NCBI RefSeq assembly: GCF_028198165.1
Contig: NZ_CP116339.1
Location: 3,789,001-3,853,000, forward strand
Reading direction: 5' to 3'
Source: Pseudoxanthomonas sp. JBR18
GTDB taxonomy: Bacteria; Pseudomonadota; Gammaproteobacteria; Xanthomonadales; Xanthomonadaceae
DNA: 64,000 nt
Shown here: positions 1-8,838 of the stretch, in pieces
How the letters are laid out: each line of letters starts with the position of its first letter
Numbering within the stretch: the first letter of the stretch is position 1
The notes under the pieces: generated by a model
The model's input: only the letters and a program-made list of their open reading frames with translations
Databases searched by the model: none
Told to the model about the DNA's origin: nothing
Translations under genes and position numbers: made by a program

Positions 1-855
1 TTCGGGCAGGCCGCGCACGCCGGCCGGCGCGGCGAAGACATCGCCGGCGGCTGGATCACGGTCACTCCCCACCAGGCCGTCGTGGGCACTGGTGATGTAC
101 AGCGTGGACAGGTCCGCACCACCCAGCGCCGGCCGTGTGGGCTGGGCGGTAGGGAGATGGATATCGCGATCGTGTTGGCCGTCGGGCAGATAGCGCGTCA
201 CCCGGGCCGCGCCCCATTGCGCGCTCCAGAGGCCGCCTTGGGCGTCCACCGCCGCGCCGTCCGGCTCGCCGGGGTGATCGGACAGGTCGACGAACGTGGC
301 GGGCACACCCAGCGTGTCGCCATATGCGACGTGCTGGATGCGCCGGTCCAGCGAATCGCAGAAGTACATCGTGTCGCCAGCCGGGCTGAAGGCGATGCTG
401 TTGGAGATCGCCACGCCGGGCAGCGGCAGCGCCTCCAAAGTCAGATCCGCATTGAGCCGGAAGAAGCCGCCGACCTTGTGCTTGGGACCCTGCGCCGGCT
501 CGTGCAGCGTGCCGAACACGAAGCGACCCTGCCGGTCGCCGCCCCCATCGTTGGCGCGCGTATCGGGCGCACGTGGGATGTCGCATAGCGGGCGTAGTTC
601 CCCAGTGTCCAGGTGAAAGAAGGCAAGCCTGGAGGCCAGCGCCAGCAGCAGCCAGCCATCGGCCTGGCACAGCGCGAACGAGGCCAGCCGCTCGGGCATC
701 GGCCATTGCTGCGTGTGACCGGTGGCCGGGACGTGGCGCCACAGCACCGCGTTGTGGATGTCCGTCCACAGCAGGGCGCCGGTGCGCTCGCACCACACCA
801 CGCCTTCGCCCAGGCGGTTGCCGGCAGCCACGACCGTGCGTGCGTCGTCGCTCAC
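1..855 (-). CDS. SMP-30/gluconolactonase-family sugar lactonase (3' end outside window)
   Basis: The frame opens with GTG at 855, overlapping the stop of the upstream SDR gene by four bases (GTGA), and runs off the window edge, so the C-terminus is missing. The translation carries the metal-site landmarks of the SMP-30 beta-propeller family: GEGVVW near the N-terminus, RANDGG, AISNSIAFS and PDGAAVDAQGGLW. Family members hydrolyse aldonolactones in the cytoplasm. Placed after a sugar dehydrogenase and galactonate dehydratase, it most likely opens D-galactono-lactone to D-galactonate. Substrate is inferred from neighbours only. A long minus-strand frame covering 62-1000 in another register is a shadow. 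Confidence 0.88.
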   Translation of the reverse strand, partial: MSDDARTVVAAGNRLGEGVVWCERTGALLWTDIHNAVLWRHVPATGHTQQWPMPERLASFALCQADGWLLLALASRLAFFHLDTGELRPLCDIPRAPDTRANDGGGDRQGRFVFGTLHEPAQGPKHKVGGFFRLNADLTLEALPLPGVAISNSIAFSPAGDTMYFCDSLDRRIQHVAYGDTLGVPATFVDLSDHPGEPDGAAVDAQGGLWSAQWGAARVTRYLPDGQHDRDIHLPTAQPTRPALGGADLSTLYITSAHDGLVGSDRDPAAGDVFAAPAGVRGLPE

Positions 856-1643
856 ACCCAGCCCCCATCCACGATGAACTGCTGGCCGGTGCACATGCGG
901 CTGTCGTCGGCCGCCAGGAACAGCGCCATCCGCGCCAGGTCCTCGACCTGCAGGTAGCCGGGCAGGCACTGCGACTGGGCGATCTGCGCCTTGCCGGCAT
1001 CGTCCAGCCACAGGCGACGCTGCTTGTCGGTGATCACCCAGCCGGGCACCAGCGCGTTGATGCGGATGCGGTCGGCGCCCAGCTCGCGGGCCAGGCCGTT
1101 GACCAGGCCGTGCACGGCCGACTTGGCCATGGCGTACATCGGGTAGCCGGCATTCTTGATCATCCAACCGGTGGAACCCAGGCAGATGACCGAGCCACCA
1201 CCGGCTGCGCGCATGTCGCCGACCACCGACTGGGTGGCGAAGTACTGGTGGCGCAGGTTGACCGCGATGTTGCGTTCGAACTCAGCCGCGGTGGTCTGAC
1301 CGAAACGATGGCGCACGTCATTGGCCGCGTTGTTGACCAGCACGGTGATCGGCCCGAGCTGCGCACGGGCCTCGGCGATCGCCGTCTCTAGCGCCTCCAG
1401 ATCCGTGGCATCGCAGTGCCGGTAGAGCGGGACGTGTTCCGCATCGGCCAGGGTGGCCTGCAAGGCCTGCGCGCCGGCGTCGTCGATGTCCAGGAACGCT
1501 ACGCGCGCGCCCTGCCGCGCGAAGTGCGCGACGAAACCAGCGCCGATGCCGGTGGCGCCGCCGGTGACCAGCACCGTCCTCCCGGCCAGGCTGGGGTAGC
1601 GCGCCATCGACGCGGTCTCGGTGTGTTCGATGTCCTCCCTCAT
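852..1643 (-). CDS. SDR-family sugar 1-dehydrogenase (probable galactose dehydrogenase)
   Basis: Classical short-chain dehydrogenase of about 263 residues: Rossmann glycine motif TGGATGIG, NNAA motif, catalytic serine in CLGSTG, YPMYAMAK as the YxxxK pair, and a C-terminal VDGGWV typical of the family. The chosen ATG at 1643 has a purine-rich GGTGAG just upstream; a GTG at 1655 in frame is possible. It sits between dgoD (stop at 1649) and the lactonase (4-base overlap). With those neighbours the likely reaction is NAD(P)-dependent oxidation of D-galactose to galactono-lactone, the first step of the De Ley-Doudoroff route. L-fucose or L-arabinose dehydrogenase activity cannot be excluded. Confidence 0.88.
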   Translation of the reverse strand: MREDIEHTETASMARYPSLAGRTVLVTGGATGIGAGFVAHFARQGARVAFLDIDDAGAQALQATLADAEHVPLYRHCDATDLEALETAIAEARAQLGPITVLVNNAANDVRHRFGQTTAAEFERNIAVNLRHQYFATQSVVGDMRAAGGGSVICLGSTGWMIKNAGYPMYAMAKSAVHGLVNGLARELGADRIRINALVPGWVITDKQRRLWLDDAGKAQIAQSQCLPGYLQVEDLARMALFLAADDSRMCTGQQFIVDGGWV

Positions 1644-1648
1644 CGCAC

Positions 1649-2797
1649 TCACCACTCGGCCACGCTGCCATCGGCATGCCGCCAGATGGGGTTACGCCAT
1701 CGGTGGCCCTCGGCGACGCGTTCGTCCACATAGGCCTGGTTGATCTCGATGCCCAGGCCCGGGCCGCCGGGGATGGCGACATAACCGTCCTGGTAGGCGA
1801 ACGGCGAACGGTCCACCAGGTAATCCAGCAGATCGTTGGAGGCGTTGTAATGGATCCCCAGGCTTTGTTCCTGGATGAAGGCGTTGTAGCAGACCGCGTC
1901 GATCTGCAGGTTGGCCGCCAGCGCGATGGGCCCGAGCGGGCAATGCAGGGCGAGCGCCACGTCGAAGGCTTCGGCCATCGCGGCGATCTTGCACGTCTCG
2001 GTGATGCCGCCGGCATGCGAGGGATCGGGCTGGATGATGTCCACGCCGCCGGTGGTGAGGACGCGCTTGAAGTCGTAGCGCGAATACAGGCGCTCGCCCA
2101 GCGCGATCGGGGCAGGGGAGAGCGCGGCCAATTCTGGGATCGCCTCCAGGTGATCGGAGAGCACCGGCTCTTCGATGAACATCAGGTCGAAGGGCGCCAG
2201 CTCGCGCATGAGCACCTTGGCCATCGGCTTGTGCACGCGGCCATGGAAGTCCACGGCCAGGCCGATGTCCTTGCCGACCGCATCGCGCACGGCCTGCACG
2301 TTTTCCAGCACGCGGGTGACCTTGTCGTGGGAATCGACGAACTGCACCTCCTCGGTGGCGTTCATCTTGACCGCGCTGAAACCGCGCTCCACCGCCGCGG
2401 TGGCCGCGCGCGCGGTGTCGGCTGGGCGATCGCCCCCGATCCACGAGTACACACGCATGCGCTGGCGCACCGGGCCGCCCAGCAGCGCGTGCACCGGCTG
2501 GCCCAGGGCTTTGCCGTGGATGTCCCACAGGGCCTGGTCGATGCCCGCCAGGGCACTCATCAGGATCGGGCCGCCGCGATAGAAACCGCCGCGGTACAGC
2601 ACCTGCCAGTGGTCCTCGATGTGGCGCGGGTCCTTGCCGATCAGGTAATCGGAAAGTTCATCGACGGCCGCGGCGACGGTCTGCGCGCGGCCCTCGACGA
2701 CCGGTTCGCCCCAGCCGCTGATGCCGGCATCGGTATCGATGCGGACGAACAGCCAGCGCGGCGGAACCAGAAAGGTGGTGATGGCAGTGATTTTCAT
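1649..2797 (-). CDS. dgoD: D-galactonate dehydratase (enolase superfamily)
   Basis: 382 residues starting at ATG 2797 (MKITAITTF), the same length as E. coli DgoD. The start overlaps the dgoA stop by four bases; a longer open frame to 3007 only reads through dgoA in another register. Enolase-superfamily, mandelate-racemase-subgroup features are visible: VDFHGR (Asp and His), MFIEEPV, ALGERLY, and DIIQPDPSHAGGI near the second half. The enzyme dehydrates D-galactonate to 2-keto-3-deoxygalactonate with Mg2+ in the cytoplasm. The neighbouring aldolase, kinase and DgoR-like regulator support galactonate over other sugar acids. Confidence 0.93.
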   Translation of the reverse strand: MKITAITTFLVPPRWLFVRIDTDAGISGWGEPVVEGRAQTVAAAVDELSDYLIGKDPRHIEDHWQVLYRGGFYRGGPILMSALAGIDQALWDIHGKALGQPVHALLGGPVRQRMRVYSWIGGDRPADTARAATAAVERGFSAVKMNATEEVQFVDSHDKVTRVLENVQAVRDAVGKDIGLAVDFHGRVHKPMAKVLMRELAPFDLMFIEEPVLSDHLEAIPELAALSPAPIALGERLYSRYDFKRVLTTGGVDIIQPDPSHAGGITETCKIAAMAEAFDVALALHCPLGPIALAANLQIDAVCYNAFIQEQSLGIHYNASNDLLDYLVDRSPFAYQDGYVAIPGGPGLGIEINQAYVDERVAEGHRWRNPIWRHADGSVAEW

Positions 2798-3432
2798 GGG
2801 GTGGGGGCCCTGTGGGTCGTTTTGTTCCAGGCGTCGATGAACGTGCGGGCACGCGCGCCGACCTCGGCGGCTGGCGTGCCCGGCTTGTACAGCGCCGAGC
2901 CGATGCCGAAACCACGGGCTCCGGCGGCGAGGTAATCGGCCATGTTGTCCGGGGTGATGCCGCCGACCGGCAGCAGGGCGGTGCCCTTGGGCAGCACGCT
3001 CAGCCAAGCCTTGAGCACGGCAGGAGGGAGCTGTTCGGCGGGGAAGAGCTTGAGCGCGTCGGCGCCCGCGGCCAGCGTGGCGAAGGCCTCGGTCATGGTT
3101 GCCACGCCGGGGGCGCAGACCATGCCGGCGGCCTTGGCTTCGGCCACGACCGCCGTGTCGCCATGCGGCATGACGATGAGCCGGCCGCCAACGCGGGCGA
3201 TGTCATGGACCTGGGCTGGGGTGGTCACTGTGCCGGCACCGACCAGACAGCGATCACCGAAGGCCTCGGCCAGCAGGCCGATGCTCTCCAATGGGTCGGG
3301 CGAATTGAGCGGGACTTCCAGGGTGCGGAAGCCGGCATCGACCAGTGCGGTGCCGACGCCGATCGCGTCCTGCGGCGTCAGCCCCCGCAGGATCGCAACC
3401 AGTGGAAGAGGTTGCAGCCATGCGGTGCTCAT
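2794..3432 (-). CDS. dgoA: 2-dehydro-3-deoxy-6-phosphogalactonate aldolase
   Basis: 212-residue KDPG/KDPGal-type class I aldolase. The Schiff-base lysine is in ALKLFPAE, with the catalytic glutamate in RTLEVPLNS and the phosphate-binding GGIT and GIGSALY segments present. It cleaves 2-keto-3-deoxy-6-phosphogalactonate to pyruvate and glyceraldehyde-3-phosphate. It lies 16 bases downstream of dgoR and overlaps dgoD, so the three are one transcript. The gene is separate from dgoD, not fused. A KDPG aldolase of the Entner-Doudoroff pathway is the alternative, but the dgo context argues against it. Confidence 0.93.
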   Translation of the reverse strand: MSTAWLQPLPLVAILRGLTPQDAIGVGTALVDAGFRTLEVPLNSPDPLESIGLLAEAFGDRCLVGAGTVTTPAQVHDIARVGGRLIVMPHGDTAVVAEAKAAGMVCAPGVATMTEAFATLAAGADALKLFPAEQLPPAVLKAWLSVLPKGTALLPVGGITPDNMADYLAAGARGFGIGSALYKPGTPAAEVGARARTFIDAWNKTTHRAPTP

Positions 3433-3448
3433 GCGGACTCCGTCAGGT

Positions 3449-4159
3449 TTAAGTGGCTTTGCTGCGCGAACGGCGCCGGATGTTGGCGCGTGAATCGACG
3501 ATCATCCCGGCCATGGCTTCGCGCGCCGATTCCGGGCGCTTGAGCCGGATCGCGTCGTAGACGGCGAAGTGGCGCGGCAGCGAATACTTGAAGTCGGCCG
3601 CCTTGCGCGCCGACAGCAAAAAGTAGGTGCCCAGCGCGGTCTCGATCACCGAGAACAACGAGCCCATCAGCTCGTTGTTGGAGGCATCCAGCACGGCCTC
3701 GTGGAACTGCAGGTCCGCCTTGGTCCAGGCGTCCTGGTCCACGGCCGCGTCCATCGCCTCGTAGGCCTGCTTGATGCGGGCCAGCTGCTCGGCGGTGCGC
3801 CGCTTGGCGGCCGCCGCAGCGGCCGCCGGCTCGATGATCGCGCGCATCTCGACCAGCTTCTCCACGAAGTCCTCGGTGGGCATCGAGGCGCAGCGCCATC
3901 CCAGGATGTCGGCGTCCAGCTGGTTCCAGTAGCGCGGGTCGCGCACCCGGGTGCCGGTCTTCTGCTTGGTCTCGATCAGGCCCTTGGAGCCGAGCACCTT
4001 GAGCGCCTCGCGTAACGCCGAGCGGCTGACCGCCATGCGCTGGGCCAGCGCCTCCTCGCGCGGCAGCAGCTCGCCAGGCTTGATCTCGCCGCTGATGATG
4101 AGCCGGCCGATCTCCTGGATCACCTGGTCGTGCAGGTTGCGCACCGCGATCTGTCTCAC
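3449..4159 (-). CDS. dgoR: FadR/GntR-family regulator DgoR
   Basis: About 236 residues: an N-terminal winged helix-turn-helix (LPREEALAQRMAVSRSALRE) followed by an all-helical FCD effector domain with metal-ligand-type positions in the EMRAIIEP and DLQFHEAVL segments. The start is set at GTG 4159 because AGAGGA lies six bases upstream; an in-frame GTG at 4183 would add eight residues. It heads the dgoA-dgoD operon, as in E. coli, where DgoR represses the operon until galactonate binds. A candidate operator lies about 46 bases upstream of the start at 4205-4215 and recurs at two other promoters in the locus. Confidence 0.9.
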   Translation of the reverse strand: MRQIAVRNLHDQVIQEIGRLIISGEIKPGELLPREEALAQRMAVSRSALREALKVLGSKGLIETKQKTGTRVRDPRYWNQLDADILGWRCASMPTEDFVEKLVEMRAIIEPAAAAAAAKRRTAEQLARIKQAYEAMDAAVDQDAWTKADLQFHEAVLDASNNELMGSLFSVIETALGTYFLLSARKAADFKYSLPRHFAVYDAIRLKRPESAREAMAGMIVDSRANIRRRSRSKAT

Positions 4160-4204
4160 TGGAAATCCTCTGTCCAGACGCACGAGATGGCGCCGCTGAC
4201 AGTA

Positions 4205-4215
4205 TTATCCGACAA
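4205..4215. promoter_or_regulatory. Candidate DgoR operator upstream of dgoR
   Basis: TTATCCGACAA on the plus strand, read TTGTCGGATAA toward dgoR. It fits the FadR-subfamily TNGTNNNACNA pattern closely and overlaps a GATAAT -10-like hexamer of the dgoR promoter, which suits repression by blocking polymerase. Near-identical 11-mers occur at 10031 and 12074. Binding is inferred. Confidence 0.6.
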
Positions 4216-4261
4216 AATCTAGAACGCACGCGCGCGATCTCTGCCTGGGACGGTGTTCCGG

Positions 4262-5833
4262 TCATGGCGTCAGTCCCAGGATGTCCAGATGGTCATAATC
4301 CAGCGGGCGCTCCGGGTTGCTCAGCACCAGCGTGTTGGCGCCGCGCTGCAGCGGGACCGTCCAGCTCGCGAGCTGCCAGCCCTTGCCGTCCGGTGCTGGC
4401 GAAGCGTCTGGCGTCGCCAGCGCTCCATTGACCTGCAGCACGGGGATGGCCGGAAAGCCGACGGCCTCATAGCGCACCTGTACGCGCTGCCTGCCCGCGG
4501 TCCCGACCTGCACCTTGAAGCGCAGGGCCGCATCGGCATTGCTGGATAGGCGCATCTTGCGCCCGGCCGAGGCGTCGTCGGTCTGGATCTGCGCGGCGTC
4601 GTGGCGCTCGGCGTCCTCGGCCTCGTAGCGGTGCAGCGCAAGCGTTGCACGGGCATAGAGGATCTCGTTGGCGTCCTCACGGTCCGGGGCTGTCGGCGTG
4701 GAGGATGAGGTCACATGCAGCAGGCGCCCGTCCGGCAAGGGCACCAGGGCCTGTGTCCAACCCGCATGGATGTTGCCGGTCTGCTTCTGCACCGGCGCGA
4801 CCACTTCCCACCACGGCCCGCGGCCACCGGTGTCGTTGCGGTAGAACGTGCGCCCACCGGCATCGCCACCACCGCCGGCGCGCTGCGCCGCGACGATCAG
4901 GGTGCCCTGGTCGGTGGGGCCCGGCATCCACAGCACGGTCGGGCAGGCCGATGGCCATGCGCCCGAGACCGTCTGGATCGCCACGCCGTGGTCCTCGGGC
5001 GCCCCCCAGTCCAGGCCGTCGGTGCTGAACTTCATGTGCACCTGGCCGTTGTGGGGTGCCTGGGTGTTGTCGATGTTCTCGAACACCATGACGTAGCCGT
5101 GGCCCGGCACGTGCTCGACCACCGCCATGCCCGGGCGCTCGACGCCACCGGGGAAGGCCACGTCGAACACTTCCTCGCCCCAGGTCCGCCCGCCGTCGCT
5201 GGAGACCTTGTGGGCGAGCAGCTGGTTGTACCCTTGCGCCTTGTGGCGCTCGGTCGAGTAGTAGGCCACCAAGCGTCCATCGTCGAGCCGCACGATATCC
5301 GGCTCCCACACGCCCTGGTTGAGGCGGTCCGAGGGCTGGCCGTCGCCGTCGACGATACTGCTGCGGTAGTGCCAGCTGGCTCCGCCATCGGTGCTGGCAT
5401 AGAGCTGCAGGTCCTGCGCGATCAGGTGCTCCCCGGCGTCGCGGCGGATGGCGTTGGCGGCCAGCAGCAGGGTGCCGGGCTTGAGGTCTCCGCTGGCGCC
5501 GGCCAGCTCGCTCAGGTGGGGTTGCCAGCGCAGGGTCCACTCGGCGGATTGCCCATGGGCCTGGTCGGTGACGTGGCCGACCTGCCGCCAGTGATCACCG
5601 GCGTCGCGGCTCTCGTACAGGGGCAGGCTTTCCGGACCAGCAGGTTCGAACACCAGCAACAGGCGACCGTTGTCGGTCGCCCGCGCCTGATGGGACAGGC
5701 GCACGGCCGAGGCATAGCCGACGCCGTCGGCCAGGTGCCGTGCCGCCACCGCGGTATCGGCGTCCGCCGCACTGGCGAGGCCGATCGGCAGCATCGGCGT
5801 CAACGCGGCCAGCAGGAGCAGGGCAGGCCTCAC
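4262..5833 (-). CDS. Secreted sialidase-fold glycoside hydrolase (GH93-like), possible C-terminal carbohydrate-binding domain
   Basis: 523 residues from GTG 5833, which overlaps the TonB-receptor stop (GTGA). The first about 25 residues form a signal peptide ending ASAADA, so the enzyme is exported. The body carries BNR/Asp-box type motifs (STDGGASW, SSDGGRTW, STDGLDW), and the segment GVWEPDIVRLDDGRLVAYYS resembles exo-arabinanases of family GH93, which share the sialidase propeller. The last about 130 residues, starting at RYEAEDAE, look like a CBM35/CBM6-type beta-sandwich. Coupling to a TonB receptor and a nearby GH43 fits removal of arabinan side chains. True sialidase (GH33) is the alternative; family assignment needs a profile search. 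Confidence 0.75.
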   Translation of the reverse strand: MRPALLLLAALTPMLPIGLASAADADTAVAARHLADGVGYASAVRLSHQARATDNGRLLLVFEPAGPESLPLYESRDAGDHWRQVGHVTDQAHGQSAEWTLRWQPHLSELAGASGDLKPGTLLLAANAIRRDAGEHLIAQDLQLYASTDGGASWHYRSSIVDGDGQPSDRLNQGVWEPDIVRLDDGRLVAYYSTERHKAQGYNQLLAHKVSSDGGRTWGEEVFDVAFPGGVERPGMAVVEHVPGHGYVMVFENIDNTQAPHNGQVHMKFSTDGLDWGAPEDHGVAIQTVSGAWPSACPTVLWMPGPTDQGTLIVAAQRAGGGGDAGGRTFYRNDTGGRGPWWEVVAPVQKQTGNIHAGWTQALVPLPDGRLLHVTSSSTPTAPDREDANEILYARATLALHRYEAEDAERHDAAQIQTDDASAGRKMRLSSNADAALRFKVQVGTAGRQRVQVRYEAVGFPAIPVLQVNGALATPDASPAPDGKGWQLASWTVPLQRGANTLVLSNPERPLDYDHLDILGLTP

Positions 5834-8592
5834 AGCTTGAACCTGATGCCCACGCCGTAGGTCTTGTCCTGGAAGCGGATGTCGCGCGGCCGCGTGGTGC
5901 CGTCCCCCCAGAACTGATGGAAGTCGTTGCCGAGCAGGTTGGTTGCCGACAACACCATGGTCACGTGCGGGTTGAAGTCGTAGCTGAAGGAGAAGTCCAG
6001 CGAGTTGGCCGGTTCCACGTAGTCCTCGTTGCCCGATACCGTGTCCTGGGTGAAGCCGTCGATGTATCGGCTGCGGTAGCCGTAGGCCAGGCGCGCGGAG
6101 ATGCCGAAGTTCTCGTAGAAGAGCACCGCGTTGTAGTTGTTCTTCGAGACGTTCTGCAGCGGACGGGTGATGATCGGGCCACCCACCGAGGCCGGCGCCT
6201 TGGTCTCGCCTTCGATGTAGGTGTAGTTGAACTGCGCGCCCAGGCCGCTCCACGCGCCGGGCAGGAAGTCGAAGGTCTGCTGCCAGGCCGCTTCCACGCC
6301 CTGCAGGTAGCCGCTGCCGGCACTGAGCGGGATGGTCAGCTGGTACGGATCGCCGCCGATGGTAGTCGCGGTGGTGTAGGTCTGGATGTAGCCATCGATG
6401 TCGCGGCGGAACAGGCCAACGCTGGCATAGCCGACCTGCGAGAAATACCACTCCAGCGAGGCGTCGTAGTTCTTCGATTCGATCGGGGTCAGCTCGGGGT
6501 TGCCGCTGGCGGCCTGGCCCTCGCGATTGATGGTGCCCGGGTTGAGCGACAACGACGGGTTGAGCGAACCGAAGTCCGGATAGCTCAGCGTCTTGGCGGC
6601 GGCGAAGCGCAGCTGCCACGCCGGGCCGAAGTGGAAATTGGCGCTGACGTTGGGCAGCACGTTGAGATCGCTGGTGTTCTCGCTCAGGGGGCTGTAGGTC
6701 GCCGTGGCCGCGTCGTAGCTGAAGGCGTCCAGGTTGCGCCGGACCTTCTCGGCGCGCACGCCGACCAGGCCGTCGACGTGGACCGTCTCGCCCAGGTCAA
6801 TGTCGTACCGGGCCTGAAGATAGCCGGCCAGCTTCTTTTCGCCGATATCGAAGTAGCGGCCCGGGTTCTCCGCGGCAATGCCATCGGGCAGGCCGTAAAG
6901 CTCGCGCAATGCGTCGGCGTTCTTGATCAGGTAGTCGTAGCAGGGGACCAGCCAGTCCTGCTTCATCGCCGCGTTGCTGCCCATCGTGCACATGAAGTCG
7001 CTTCCCAGGCGGGTGACCTGGTTGTCCAGGTTGGGATCTGCGGTCGAGCCCTGGCCGCCTGGCGGCGGGGTGGAGATCTGCGTGCTGCCACGCGCCAGCG
7101 CCTCTCGGTCGGCGTAACGCAAGCCGAACTGGATGGAGGCGATCGGGCCGTCGAGGAAATCGAAGTGCCCGTCGCCGTGCCAGGCGTTTTCCTCGCCGTA
7201 GGTGTAGCTCCAGGTCTGGAACAGGCCGGCCAGGTAGAAGTTCTGCGGGTTCAGCGCCGGATCGCCATCCAGATACCAGTTGACGTGGTTGCCACCAGTG
7301 CCGGCCCAGACGGTGCTGATCGGGCCCTGAAGATAGGTGTCGATGATGAAGTTGCGGTCTCGGTAATATCCGGACGTGCGCGAAATTTCGGTGGACAGGT
7401 GCAGTTGTTGGCCATCCCACTTGAAGCCAAGCGCGTTCTGGATGTCCTGGCCGCGCTGCTTGTGCGCCTGCATGCTGGTGGCCGCATAGCTGTCACCGTC
7501 CCAGGTGCCGCTGGCCGCGTCGCAGATGGTCTGGCCCTGGTAGTCACCCGCCAACTGGTTGGCATAGCAGTTGTCGGTCACCGACAGCGAGGTCGGCGGG
7601 ATCACCCCGACCGGGAAGCTGAAGTAATACGCCTGCCCGTAGCGATCGCGCACGTAGTCGTACAGGCCTTCCAGGTAGACCTCGGTGTTGTCGCTGGGCT
7701 TCCACTGCAAGGCGTAGTTGAAAGCCCCGCGGCGGCGGTTGCCGTCGTTGTAGGCGGTGCCGAAGCCATTGGGCGCGGCGATCAGGTTGCCGTCGTCGGT
7801 GCGGATCGGGTTGGTCCCATCGGTGAGGACCTTGGGGTAGTCCGACCAGACCGCGTCATAGGCGTACTCCTTGGCCATGTAGCCGAAGTTCACCAGCGCG
7901 CCGATCTTGCCGATATCGGTATCCCAGGTGTTGCTCAGCAGCAGGCTGGCGTTGGGATCGTGCTTGCCACCGTAGTTGCTGTGGGTCAGGTCGTAGGTCG
8001 CGGCGACCTGCGGCCCTTCGAAGTCGAACGGCCGCCGCAGCTGGATGTCGACCAGGCCGGCGATGCCGCCCAGGGGCAGGGAGGCCTCGCTGGTCTTGTA
8101 CACGCTGAGCGTCTTGACCGCGGTGGCGGGCAGGTTCTGGAACGCATAGCCGCGTCCGGAGCCGCTGAAGATCTCGCGGCCGTTGACCGTGCTGATGATG
8201 TTGGGCAGGCCGCGGATCACCACGCCGGTGGTCTCACCCTGACTGCCCTGGGCGATCTGCACGCCGGTCACGCGCTGCAACGCATCGGCGACCGAGTTGT
8301 CCGGCAGCTTGCCGATGTCCTCGGCCACGATCGAGTCGACGATCATGTCCGCGCCTTGCTTGAGGTTCTGCGCGGTCTGCAGGCTCTGCCGCAGCGCGGT
8401 CACCTTGACCGCATCCAGGTCGGTTGGTGACGGGGTGGTGCCGTCCTGCGCGTTCGGTTCGGCAGGCGCAGCCGTCTGCGGCGCATCCTGCGATTGGGCG
8501 GTGGTGGACTGCTGTGCGTGGGCCAGCGCCGGGAGCAGCAGGGCCGACAGGATGGATACCGACAACAGCGTGCGTGCAGGCCGTTGGGACAT
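5830..8592 (-). CDS. TonB-dependent outer-membrane receptor (carbohydrate type)
   Basis: 920 residues with a signal peptide cut after ALAHA, a short Gln/Pro/Thr-rich linker, a plug domain (KLPDNSVADALQRVTGV, VVIRGLPNI, VNGREIF) and a long beta-barrel ending in an aromatic/hydrophobic strand (GIRFKL). The segment ALRQSLQTAQNLK before the plug is typical of the Xanthomonas/Caulobacter receptor subfamily that imports plant oligosaccharides. It overlaps the downstream sialidase-fold hydrolase by four bases and follows the mutarotase by 246 bases. It probably takes up arabino- or galacto-oligosaccharides released at the surface. The substrate is inferred from context. Confidence 0.92.
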   Translation of the reverse strand: MSQRPARTLLSVSILSALLLPALAHAQQSTTAQSQDAPQTAAPAEPNAQDGTTPSPTDLDAVKVTALRQSLQTAQNLKQGADMIVDSIVAEDIGKLPDNSVADALQRVTGVQIAQGSQGETTGVVIRGLPNIISTVNGREIFSGSGRGYAFQNLPATAVKTLSVYKTSEASLPLGGIAGLVDIQLRRPFDFEGPQVAATYDLTHSNYGGKHDPNASLLLSNTWDTDIGKIGALVNFGYMAKEYAYDAVWSDYPKVLTDGTNPIRTDDGNLIAAPNGFGTAYNDGNRRRGAFNYALQWKPSDNTEVYLEGLYDYVRDRYGQAYYFSFPVGVIPPTSLSVTDNCYANQLAGDYQGQTICDAASGTWDGDSYAATSMQAHKQRGQDIQNALGFKWDGQQLHLSTEISRTSGYYRDRNFIIDTYLQGPISTVWAGTGGNHVNWYLDGDPALNPQNFYLAGLFQTWSYTYGEENAWHGDGHFDFLDGPIASIQFGLRYADREALARGSTQISTPPPGGQGSTADPNLDNQVTRLGSDFMCTMGSNAAMKQDWLVPCYDYLIKNADALRELYGLPDGIAAENPGRYFDIGEKKLAGYLQARYDIDLGETVHVDGLVGVRAEKVRRNLDAFSYDAATATYSPLSENTSDLNVLPNVSANFHFGPAWQLRFAAAKTLSYPDFGSLNPSLSLNPGTINREGQAASGNPELTPIESKNYDASLEWYFSQVGYASVGLFRRDIDGYIQTYTTATTIGGDPYQLTIPLSAGSGYLQGVEAAWQQTFDFLPGAWSGLGAQFNYTYIEGETKAPASVGGPIITRPLQNVSKNNYNAVLFYENFGISARLAYGYRSRYIDGFTQDTVSGNEDYVEPANSLDFSFSYDFNPHVTMVLSATNLLGNDFHQFWGDGTTRPRDIRFQDKTYGVGIRFKL

Positions 8593-8838
8593 GAGGTCTT
8601 CTCCGGATGAAGTCTGTGGAACGCCGACGGCCTTGGGTCAGTGCAGGCACAAGTGCGGCGGTGGCGATGCGGGGGACGTGGTGCGATCAAGCGTGCGAAG
8701 CGTCTGGCGCGGGCAGGTCGCGCCGTGGATCCGTCCTTGCCAGTGCAGCAGCTCCAGGCATGCCTCCGGCTTCCGCACCGGCAGTGAGCCGGCACGTCGC
8801 GGGGAATCGGTGGGATGGACGTCCGAGGCAGCGCCGCG

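Noticed and set aside
62..1000. Long minus-strand frame over the lactonase gene
   Set aside because: Arginine-rich, no motif; the GTG-started frame from 855 has clear SMP-30 signatures.
5740..8430. 896-codon plus-strand frame opposite the TonB receptor
   Set aside because: Exact antisense shadow; composition rich in Val/Gly/Gln with no domain, while the receptor strand has plug and barrel motifs.
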